A stretch of DNA of 9,248 bases from NCBI GenBank assembly GCA_903821255.1, contig CAIJKT010001122.1:1-9248 (forward strand). The letters are read 5' to 3'. Shown in pieces: positions 1-6,383 of the stretch; within the stretch, counting starts at the first letter, position 1; each line of letters opens with the position of its first letter. This DNA is from an uncultured Lentisphaeria bacterium. Lineage in GTDB: Bacteria; Verrucomicrobiota; Lentisphaeria; Victivallales; Victivallaceae. The translations under genes were made by a program, and so were the position numbers. The notes beneath the pieces are model-generated. The model did not search any database. It saw only the letters and a list, made by a program, of their open reading frames with translations, and was not told the DNA's origin.

Positions 1-87
1 GTCATAAATCCAAATCCTTTTTTATCCACAAAAAAACAAAATGGTAACATTAAAAAATTTAACAATCAATTATCTATATATAGTAAA

Positions 88-111
88 ATTGTCAACCGGA
101 ACGGTGACAAT
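88..111. repeat. Imperfect inverted repeat / hairpin in the AT-rich leader
   Basis: Seven bases at 88-94 (ATTGTCA) are exactly complementary to 105-111 (TGACAAT). Inside them CCG (96-98) pairs with CGG (102-104) around a GAA loop, leaving one bulged A at 95. This gives a ten-pair stem in otherwise AT-rich DNA. On the plus strand no T-run follows, so it is not a canonical terminator for a gene to the left. On the minus strand it is followed by only four Ts. It could be an operator or a weak minus-strand terminator; the structure is certain, its function is not. Confidence 0.5.
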
Positions 112-229
112 AAGCTCAAATAGCGCTGAAAAATGAAATTCTAAAATACATTATTTTTGTGAAACTTGCGGTAAAACATTTTTCAGGCCATTGCTGCCGA
201 ATAAAAGTTAATTTTTATTTGAAATCTTT

Positions 230-257
230 TTGACATTCAACATTTTACAAATATTGT
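230..257 (+). promoter_or_regulatory. Candidate sigma70-type promoter for the repeat-protein gene
   Basis: A perfect -35 hexamer TTGACA lies at 230-235. Sixteen bases later TATTGT (252-257) matches four of six positions of the -10 consensus. Initiation about seven bases downstream would leave a 5' leader of roughly 150 bases before the ATG at 413. The -10 element lies inside a perfect dyad at 245-259, so a repressor bound there could block polymerase. The call rests on consensus match and position only; promoter preferences in this lineage may differ. Confidence 0.4.
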
Positions 258-259
258 AA
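245..259. promoter_or_regulatory. Dyad overlapping the candidate -10 element (possible operator)
   Basis: TTACAA (245-250) and TTGTAA (254-259) are perfect inverted repeats separated by ATA. The dyad covers the proposed -10 hexamer of the repeat-protein gene, a typical location for a repressor operator. Short AT-rich palindromes also arise by chance, so this is a candidate only. Confidence 0.3.
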
Positions 260-296
260 GTAAAGTGATTTAGTATTTTCCGGGGGAATTGGAAGT

Positions 297-398
297 ATGG
301 ATTATGACAAACTGTATTCTTATAAAATATATCTTCCGGTCAGCGCATTCCGGCATTCGAACAACACGCCGATCAACAAAATCAAAAAGTTAATATAA
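297..398 (+). other. Possible 33-codon upstream ORF in the leader
   Basis: An ATG at 297 opens 33 codons ending with TAA at 396-398, 14 bases before the ATG of the repeat-protein gene and in a different frame. Purine-rich stretches precede it (GGGGG at 282-286, ten bases away, and GGAAG at 291-295, probably too close). The peptide begins MDYDKLYSY and is basic at its C-terminal end. I recognise no family and it has no run of regulatory codons of the attenuation type. It may be a leader peptide or a chance ORF; the probability that it is translated is low to moderate. Confidence 0.2.
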
Positions 399-399
399 C

Positions 400-405
400 A
401 GAGGA
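400..405 (+). promoter_or_regulatory. Shine-Dalgarno of the repeat-protein gene
   Basis: AGAGGA at 400-405 sits seven bases before the ATG at 413. It supports this start, since the upstream in-frame stretch back to the TAA at 323-325 contains no ATG, GTG or TTG codon. Confidence 0.75.
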
Positions 406-412
406 TAAGAAA

Positions 413-3400
413 ATGGCATTTACTCCAATCGTATCGTCTCAGACCGTGACAGGACAAGTAGTCAGCGCCGGAACCCAGGACATCGTCAATGGCGGTGTGG
501 CCGGCAACGGCACAATCAGCACAAACGGCTATCAGAATATATCTTCCGGCGGCATCGCAAGTTCCACTATCATTAACTCCGGCGGCGAGCAGGCAATTTT
601 TTCCTCCGGCCTGGCAACCGAGACTATTCTCTCCTCCGGTTATCAGGATGTTTGTTCCGCTGGAACTGCTGTCTCGACTCAAATAATGGATGGCGGCGGC
701 CAATATGTCAGCTCCGGCGGCATCGCAGATTATACGGCGATCAGTTATGGCGGTTATATGGCAGTTTTCGGACAGGCAAATGCCGCCACGATATCTTCCG
801 GCGGCAGCCAGACGGTTTCCGGCGGGGGGATGGCGAATTCCACTACTATCAGTGGAGGCGATCAGTTAATTTCCTCCGGCGGTGTGGCAAATTCCACAAC
901 CATTAATTCGGACGGCGGACAGAGTGTCTTTTTCGACGGCGTGGCGAATTATACGATTATTAACAGCGGCGGGCAGATGGTTGACGGCGTGGCAAATTTT
1001 ACTATCATTAACGACGGCAAGCAGAGTATCTGGTCCGGCGCGGCGAATTCCACAAAAATCAACTTTAGCGGCATTCAAGACATTCTGGAAGAAGGAGTTG
1101 CTAATTCAACGACCATTAATTCCGGCGGCAGTCAGACTGTCTTTGACGCCGGGGTGGCAAATTTCACCACGATTAACACCGGCGGCAGTCAGAGTGTTGA
1201 ATTCGGCGGCGTGGCGAGCAATACCGTTATCAATTCAGGGGGGAGCTCGTATGTTTCTTCCGGCGGAGTGACTAATGACACCATCATTAATTCCGGCGGA
1301 GTGCCGGATGACGGATACACTACTGGAGGCAAGGAGATTGTTTCCTCAGGAGGCACCGCCAACAGGACTACCATCAACTCAGCCGGGCGGCAGGATGTTT
1401 ATGGAGTGGCGAACTCTGCTGTCGTTAATGACGGCGGCGGGCAGGGCGTTCATTCCGGCGGTGCGGCGAATTTCACGACGGTTAACGATGGCGCCTGGCA
1501 GTCTGTCAGCCATGATGCGGTGGCGAATTTCACTACGCTCAACGGCGGCGGCAACCAGGATATCTTCTTCGGCGGCGTGGCGAATTCCACCACGATCAAC
1601 CACGATGGCGAACAGACTGTCTACTCCGGCGGTGTGGCAAGCAGTGTCATTGTCAATTCCGGCGGCAGCATGTATGTGTCTTCCGGCGGAAGAGTGTCAG
1701 GTTCACTGACAATTGACGGCGGGCATGTGATTGTCGATAAAAGCGATAATCTGGAGGCATCCGCAGTAAATTTCAAGCTGGCTAATTTCAAGACCAATGA
1801 CGCGATTTTGACTATCAAATCCGGTGTAGTGGGAGACATCAGTCACACTGCGTTCACTCTGGACGTAAATAACACCACGAGCGGGCTTTATATTCTTGGT
1901 TCCGGCGCTAATCTAACCGGCATGAGGAATGCGGTGTTCACGGTGACAGATAACGGACAAAGCTCCAATGTGCAGGTCGGCTCCAGTTACACGTTTGCCG
2001 ATGGTCATAAGTTGTCGCTTGGCATCACCGATGCCGCGACGGACAAGTTGACGGCGACATTTTCCACTGGCGGTCCGGCGGACACATTGGCCCCGTCTGT
2101 TCCCGCAGGTTTGAATATTACGTTCACCGGGAGCGGACTGGATATTGACTGGAATGACTCGACTGACGCCAGCGGCATCAAGCATTATGAAATTGCGGGG
2201 GACGATTATGCTGACTTCAGGACTATGGGATATCAAAATACCGTTACCGAAAGTAGAGACTACATAAGCATGGATGATAGAGCAGGAACTTTCTACATGA
2301 AGGTACGCGCCCAGGACAATGCGGGCAACTGGAGCGCCTGGAGTAAATCTGCTTCAATAACTGTTACTGGTGCGCTGGCGGTCAATGACTCAGTCAGCGA
2401 TTGGGTGGGGTCCACGGATATTTATAAAATGACGCTGGACACTGCCGGAATGCTGAGTCTGAATCTAACCGGGCTGAGTGAGGACGCGAACCTGGCGCTG
2501 TTTGACGCCAAAGGCAAACAGTTGAAAATATCTTCCGCCAAAGGCCATGCAGATGAAAACATCGGCACGGCGTTGTTAAAAGGCGATTATTACGTCAAGG
2601 TCATCCCGGTCGGCAAAGTTACCGATACCGACTACACGCTGAGCAATACTTTTGCCGCCTATCCGGGCGATAACGCCGGCGATACCCCATCCAATGCGAA
2701 TGTGATTGGGGAACTCGCAGACGGAGCCGTTGTCGAATGCAATGACTGGACTGGTTTCGGCGATCCGGCGGACTACTATCAACTGACGCTGACCAATGCC
2801 GGTACTTTGAGCCTCAATCTGAACCTGACCGGGTTGACCGGGGATGCCAATCTGACGCTGCTGGATAACAAAGGCAAGGTATTGAAGACTTCTTCCACAA
2901 AAGGGCATATAGATGAAGCAATCGCCATGCCTTTGCTGGCCGGAGATTATTTCGTTAAAATCGCGCCCGCCGACGGCGGCAAGGGCATCGTCAATAATAC
3001 CACTTACACGCTGAACAATGTGGTTGATTATTTTCCGACAGAAACTGCTGGAAATATACCAGCCCAGGCTGGTTCGCTGGATCTTGACAGTTCCGTTGAC
3101 GAGTGGGTCGGTTTCGGCGATCCGGCGGATTACTATCAACTGACGCTGGCCAATGCCGGAGCGTTAAGCCTGAACCTGACCGGGTTGAGCAGCGACGCCA
3201 ACCTGACGCTGCTGGATAGCAAAGGCAAAGTGCTGAAGACATCCGCTAACAAAAAAAGCGCCGACGAAACAATCGTCACGGCTTTGGCCGCCGGTGATTA
3301 TCTCGTAAAAGTCGCCCCCGCCGACGGCGGCAAGGGCATCGTCAACAACACCTACTATAACCTGAGCAATTATTTCCAGGAGGAAACCGCCGGCAATTCC

Positions 3401-3826
3401 TTTGCCACCGCCGTCGAACTTACTTCCGATGGAACGGTTCACGGCTGGGTGGGGTCAGGCAACAAGGAAGACTATTACAAATTTGAAGTGCTGTCGGACG
3501 GCTCGACTTCAAGCGGCGGTCTGAGCGGATTTGATTCAAATGTCAATCTTTATGTATATAATTCCAAACATAAACTGGTGGCGTCTTCGACCAAATCCGG
3601 ACTGACTCCCGAATCAATAGACAGCGGCGTCGGGGAGGTGGATGCAGGCATATATTATATAAAGGTGATGCTGGCGGGAGCCGCCGCCACCGGGTATGAC
3701 CTGAATTTCAACCTTGACCAGGGCGGTCTGCGGCTTTCCAGCGCAGCCGGACCTTTGGCCGGCAGTGCGGATGCCGGACTGACCGGCGATCCGTTGAAGA
3801 AAAGCAATGGACTGCTGGCCGGCTAA
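413..3826 (+). CDS. AIDA-type strand-loop-strand repeat protein with FN3-like and four PPC-type domains
   Basis: This 1137-residue protein is probably an exported adhesin or matrix protein. Residues 11-430 are about 22 repeats of roughly 19 residues on the pattern T-x-I-N-S-G-G-x-Q-x-V-x-S-G-G-V-A-N-S. These resemble the strand-loop-strand repeats of AIDA-I/TibA-type autotransporter passengers, expected to form a beta-helix or solenoid. Residues 431-554 look like a beta-rich cap. Residues about 557-652 are fibronectin III-like (DIDW, KVRAQDNAGNWSAWS). Four units follow that resemble bacterial pre-peptidase C-terminal (PPC) domains, at about 656-747, 748-875, 876-989 and 990-1100, with recurring DYYQLTL, LNLTGL and AGDY-VKV motifs. 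I see no N-terminal signal peptide, no transmembrane segment, no C-terminal beta-barrel and no LPXTG; only two cysteines are present (81 and 776). Type I secretion or a lineage-specific route is possible but unproven. The start is supported by AGAGGA at 400-405. No adhesion or enzymatic activity can be assigned from sequence alone. Confidence 0.9.
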   Translation: MAFTPIVSSQTVTGQVVSAGTQDIVNGGVAGNGTISTNGYQNISSGGIASSTIINSGGEQAIFSSGLATETILSSGYQDVCSAGTAVSTQIMDGGGQYVSSGGIADYTAISYGGYMAVFGQANAATISSGGSQTVSGGGMANSTTISGGDQLISSGGVANSTTINSDGGQSVFFDGVANYTIINSGGQMVDGVANFTIINDGKQSIWSGAANSTKINFSGIQDILEEGVANSTTINSGGSQTVFDAGVANFTTINTGGSQSVEFGGVASNTVINSGGSSYVSSGGVTNDTIINSGGVPDDGYTTGGKEIVSSGGTANRTTINSAGRQDVYGVANSAVVNDGGGQGVHSGGAANFTTVNDGAWQSVSHDAVANFTTLNGGGNQDIFFGGVANSTTINHDGEQTVYSGGVASSVIVNSGGSMYVSSGGRVSGSLTIDGGHVIVDKSDNLEASAVNFKLANFKTNDAILTIKSGVVGDISHTAFTLDVNNTTSGLYILGSGANLTGMRNAVFTVTDNGQSSNVQVGSSYTFADGHKLSLGITDAATDKLTATFSTGGPADTLAPSVPAGLNITFTGSGLDIDWNDSTDASGIKHYEIAGDDYADFRTMGYQNTVTESRDYISMDDRAGTFYMKVRAQDNAGNWSAWSKSASITVTGALAVNDSVSDWVGSTDIYKMTLDTAGMLSLNLTGLSEDANLALFDAKGKQLKISSAKGHADENIGTALLKGDYYVKVIPVGKVTDTDYTLSNTFAAYPGDNAGDTPSNANVIGELADGAVVECNDWTGFGDPADYYQLTLTNAGTLSLNLNLTGLTGDANLTLLDNKGKVLKTSSTKGHIDEAIAMPLLAGDYFVKIAPADGGKGIVNNTTYTLNNVVDYFPTETAGNIPAQAGSLDLDSSVDEWVGFGDPADYYQLTLANAGALSLNLTGLSSDANLTLLDSKGKVLKTSANKKSADETIVTALAAGDYLVKVAPADGGKGIVNNTYYNLSNYFQEETAGNSFATAVELTSDGTVHGWVGSGNKEDYYKFEVLSDGSTSSGGLSGFDSNVNLYVYNSKHKLVASSTKSGLTPESIDSGVGEVDAGIYYIKVMLAGAAATGYDLNFNLDQGGLRLSSAAGPLAGSADAGLTGDPLKKSNGLLAG
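443..1702 (+). repeat. In-gene array of about 22 degenerate ~57-bp repeats
   Basis: Units of about 57 bases encode the 19-residue strand-loop-strand motif and share the words TCCGGCGG, GTGGCGAATTCCAC and ACCATTAA. Length varies by whole codons: units of 16-17 residues occur near residues 108-124, 181-196 and 319-335, and one of 29 residues at 290-318. Frame is preserved throughout, indicating selection on an intact protein despite repeat gain and loss. The units are diverged at third positions, so this is not a freshly amplified tandem array. Confidence 0.9.
2753..3345 (+). repeat. Duplicated PPC-domain segments (2753-2994 and 3110-3345)
   Basis: The second and third PPC-like domains are close copies at DNA level. 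The block starting GGTTTCGGCGATCCGGCGGA at 2753 recurs at 3110 with one or two differences over about 50 bases. A perfectly identical 29-base block lies at 2966-2994 and 3317-3345. The offset changes from 357 to 351 bases because the first copy has two extra codons (LNLNLTGL against LNLTGL). The first and fourth domains are clearly more diverged, so this pair is the most recent duplication or is kept similar by gene conversion. Confidence 0.85.
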
Positions 3827-3873
3827 TCCTAAATATGCGGTAGCTGCCAAGTCAATGAGTCAGGTACAGGATT

Positions 3874-3901
3874 GGGGCCAGGCTTCCCCCTTTCGGTTTT
3901 T
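3874..3901 (+). terminator. Weak candidate terminator in the convergent gap
   Basis: GGGG (3874-3877) can pair with CCCC (3886-3889) across an eight-base loop, followed by a T-rich stretch TTTCGGTTTTT (3891-3901). The stem is only four pairs, so this is a poor intrinsic terminator for the plus-strand gene. Read from the minus strand, the same hairpin is followed by no T-run, and I see no other good terminator for the minus-strand operon in the 97-base gap 3827-3923. Confidence 0.25.
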
Positions 3902-3923
3902 CAGCCGTGCAGAGTATATTCTT

Positions 3924-5183
3924 TTAGCTTTTAATGCTGTCGCGATACTTATTGCCGCCCCAGGGGAGGTCTTCCAGCAGCAGGAACATCGCGCCGTTGC
4001 GGAAAGTGCCGCCTTTGATCAGGAAGTCGGCGGCGGCTTTCTGGAGGGAACTTTTTTGCGGCAGCGAATCAATCCCTAAATTCTCCGCATTTTCGCCGAA
4101 AATACGGGAAACGGCTTCGGATTTGTGGGGATATGGATAGAGATAGCCGGCGCGCTGAAACAGAAGAATATTGGATTCCGGGCTGAGAATCTGTTCAAAC
4201 TGATTGTCCAGCAGCCAGGATTCGCAGACAAAAGCCCGGTGTTTCAGTTCCGGGAAAAACTTTTGCATGAACTCAACCGCGCGACTGGCGGAATCGGCGC
4301 AGGCTTCAACCGTCATCGGGCCGATTGCCGGAATGTGAATATCGATCACCGGGTCGCCCGCTGACAATACTTTCTTCCACTCATTAAAGGGCAGCGTGAT
4401 CTGTTCGCTCCGCACATATCCGTCCGGCGCGACCGGATTGCCGGTTACCGACGAATCCGTATGCTGAAGCGCTGAAATCCAAGTTCCGCGTTCGCTCCGG
4501 TCAATCCCCGGATCGTAAAGCAAGCCCCGGCTGTTATATCTGATGCCGGTGGCTGACAAGGCGAGAGTCCCGCCGGTTCTAACGTTGCGGTAAACTTCCA
4601 CGCGTTCGAAGAACTTGCAATATGGTTTAAACTGAAGGCGGCCCAGCCGAAAAGTATCGCCCTGAATATGGCCTTGCAGCCAGCCGAGTATCCGCGAGGT
4701 AAGCCCCGCAAAGCCTAACTGATTTTTGTAGTGTTCAACCCATACCGACATATCGGCAAGAGTGTCTTTCAGCACATTTTCCGGATATCCTTTGCGTTGA
4801 TACAGATCAACCGCATCAGGATACGCGGCCAGGGCCAGCAGGAAGTAGAAGCATCCGGATTCCGCGCCCTGGAGCTGTTTTATCGCCGGCAGTTGACCCG
4901 AAGCAAGTTTGTTTTCCGCCCGGTAAAGAAGATAATAGTAATGCCAGAGCAGCCGGACTGCGGCGGCATCAGACTCAAGATTGGCTTTAGCCTGGAAAAT
5001 TTCCTCCAGATGTTCCGGCTTGACCGCCGCCATTGCGGCATATTTGCGGATAAATTCATCCTGGAGAAAGAAGACCCCGTTTACGCCGGGGAAAAAACTT
5101 TCTGACGCTTCCATACCGGGAGCAATCAGCGCGGCATCCGCTTCGGTAAACCCGAATTTTGCAACTATTTCCGCAAAAAGCAT
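3924..5183 (-). CDS. Putative two-domain GNAT-like acyltransferase, function unknown
   Basis: This 419-residue soluble protein has no signal peptide or membrane segment. The N-terminal half (about 1-170) is largely helical and rich in Trp and Tyr (WHYYYLLY at 80-87). The C-terminal half carries a pattern I associate from memory with NAT_N/GNAT_C acyltransferase-like proteins: DIHIPAIGPMTVEAC (281-295), then KFFPEL (308-313), CESWLLD (320-326) and ESNILLFQ (336-343). No substrate is assigned in the members I know of. The ATG at 5183 was chosen over the upstream TTG at 5192 because AAGGA at 5194-5198 lies nine bases before the ATG but directly abuts the TTG. It begins five bases after the stop of the amidohydrolase gene and is the last gene of the pyr cluster. 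A role opposing or following the deacylase upstream is inference from adjacency only. The family call is moderate; an unrelated conserved hypothetical remains possible. Confidence 0.6.
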   Translation of the reverse strand: MLFAEIVAKFGFTEADAALIAPGMEASESFFPGVNGVFFLQDEFIRKYAAMAAVKPEHLEEIFQAKANLESDAAAVRLLWHYYYLLYRAENKLASGQLPAIKQLQGAESGCFYFLLALAAYPDAVDLYQRKGYPENVLKDTLADMSVWVEHYKNQLGFAGLTSRILGWLQGHIQGDTFRLGRLQFKPYCKFFERVEVYRNVRTGGTLALSATGIRYNSRGLLYDPGIDRSERGTWISALQHTDSSVTGNPVAPDGYVRSEQITLPFNEWKKVLSAGDPVIDIHIPAIGPMTVEACADSASRAVEFMQKFFPELKHRAFVCESWLLDNQFEQILSPESNILLFQRAGYLYPYPHKSEAVSRIFGENAENLGIDSLPQKSSLQKAAADFLIKGGTFRNGAMFLLLEDLPWGGNKYRDSIKS

Positions 5184-5188
5184 AGCGT

Positions 5189-6367
5189 TCAATCCTTACT
5201 TAAAAACTCAACTGCCGATCCTGCCATGAAGGCAATGCCGTTGCGCAGCGCGTCATCATTGAAATTAAAATTCATGTTATGAATCGGCGGGGACGTTTCG
5301 CCCATTCCGATATTGCAGAAAACCCCGGGATAGCGGACCAGATAATACGAGAAGTCTTCGCCGCCCATTGACGACCTGGGCAGTTCAAGCCAGTTGCTCT
5401 TACCGAAATATTCCTGCGACACCTTTCTGGCGAACTCATAGATTTTAGCATTGTTCACTGTGGGAATATATGGCAGCGCATATTCAAATTCATAAGCCGC
5501 GCCAAGCGCAGCGCAAACCCCTTTAACCGTGCGTTCGATCAAGCCGGGCAACTGTTCTCCGATCTGAGGATCCAGGAAGCGGGTCGTGCCTTCAAGAATC
5601 ACGGACTCGGGGATAATGTTGGCATTTTTCCCGCCCTCGAAACGGCAGACGCTGATTACCGCCGCATCCTGAGAGGCGATGTTGCGCGAACATATTGTCT
5701 GCATGGCGTCAACCACCTTGCAGGCGGTTACGATCGGGTCCACGGTAAGTTCCGGCTTGCTGCCGTGGCCGCCTCTGCCGGCGATGACGATCTTGAAAAA
5801 ACCGGCGGCGGCCATAATCGTTCCCGGCCTGGAGGCAATCATGCCGACCGGCATGCCGGACATGGCGTGCAGCGCGAAAACCGCATCCGGTTCCGGATCA
5901 AGCAGCGCACCGGCTTCCACCAGGGCTTTACCCATGGCGGCAATCTCTTCGCCGGGCTGAAAAACGAACCGCACCGAGCCGGCAATATTTTCCTTGAACT
6001 CATTCAGCACCAATGCCGCACCAAGCAGCATGGCGGTGTGGCCGTCATGGCCGCAGGCATGCATTTTGCCGGGCAGTTCCGACCGGTAGGGCAGCTCATT
6101 GAGCTCGTCCAGCGGCAGCGCGTCCATGTCCGCCCGCAGCGTAACATTTCTGCCGGGTTTGCCGCCGCGCAGAATTCCCACCGCGTCGGTGCCGATAAAC
6201 GGCTTGAGCAGTTTAATATCCGTAAAACTGAGAATATTTCTGACCAGCCTGGAAGTCTGCACTTCCTGTCCGGCCAGTTCCGGATAACGGTGAATATTCT
6301 GACGGACACTGGTGATTTCCGGCAGAATCTTATCCGTTATCTCAAAGATCTTCTTTTTGAATGACAT
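5189..6367 (-). CDS. M20D-family metal-dependent amidohydrolase / N-acyl amino acid deacylase
   Basis: This 392-residue cytoplasmic hydrolase belongs to the peptidase M20 subfamily D group (hippurate hydrolase, N-acyl-amino-acid deacylases, N-acetyldiaminopimelate deacetylase). These use two divalent metals to cleave the amide bond of acylated amino acids. Motifs in order: HRYPEL (26-31), RADMDALP (78-85), CGHDGH (105-110, Cys and His ligands), FQPGEE (136-141, catalytic and ligand Glu), LHAMSG (166-171, His ligand), the lid-domain GRGGHGS (197-203), GGEDFS (335-340) and IHNMNF (362-367, last His ligand). All expected ligands are present and the length is normal. The frame is open to 6529, but the ATG at 6367 is preferred: it precedes a family-typical N-terminus, and the 54 extra residues are basic, low-complexity and lie inside pyrC. 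Its ribosome site is weak (GGGA ten bases upstream). It lies 16 bases after pyrC and five before the acyltransferase-like gene. The substrate cannot be read from the sequence; a pyrimidine-catabolic role is unsupported. Confidence 0.92.
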   Translation of the reverse strand: MSFKKKIFEITDKILPEITSVRQNIHRYPELAGQEVQTSRLVRNILSFTDIKLLKPFIGTDAVGILRGGKPGRNVTLRADMDALPLDELNELPYRSELPGKMHACGHDGHTAMLLGAALVLNEFKENIAGSVRFVFQPGEEIAAMGKALVEAGALLDPEPDAVFALHAMSGMPVGMIASRPGTIMAAAGFFKIVIAGRGGHGSKPELTVDPIVTACKVVDAMQTICSRNIASQDAAVISVCRFEGGKNANIIPESVILEGTTRFLDPQIGEQLPGLIERTVKGVCAALGAAYEFEYALPYIPTVNNAKIYEFARKVSQEYFGKSNWLELPRSSMGGEDFSYYLVRYPGVFCNIGMGETSPPIHNMNFNFNDDALRNGIAFMAGSAVEFLSKD

Positions 6368-6383
6368 GGTATTAAAATCCCGT

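Noticed and set aside
320..703. 127-codon minus-strand ORF over the leader and gene start
   Set aside because: Mostly antisense to the repeat-coding region, with no family resemblance; its open frame follows from the SGG-rich codons opposite.
443..1702. Tandem repeats considered as a CRISPR array or satellite
   Set aside because: The repeats are protein-coding, frame-preserving and degenerate, with no unique spacers of constant length.
2576..3139. 187-codon minus-strand ORF opposite the PPC-domain region
   Set aside because: It lies wholly antisense to a well-supported domain-bearing gene, has no recognisable motif, and reflects codon bias and repeats of the real gene.
413..3826. Calling the repeat protein a classical type V autotransporter
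   Set aside because: The C-terminal part is PPC-like, not a 12-strand outer-membrane barrel, and there is no signal peptide.
3807..4079. 90-codon plus-strand ORF starting in the end of the repeat gene
   Set aside because: It crosses the convergent gap and continues antisense to the acyltransferase-like gene; no ribosome site or family seen.
5765..6364. 199-codon plus-strand ORF opposite the M20 amidohydrolase
   Set aside because: Antisense shadow of a gene with all catalytic motifs in the other strand; no domain recognised.
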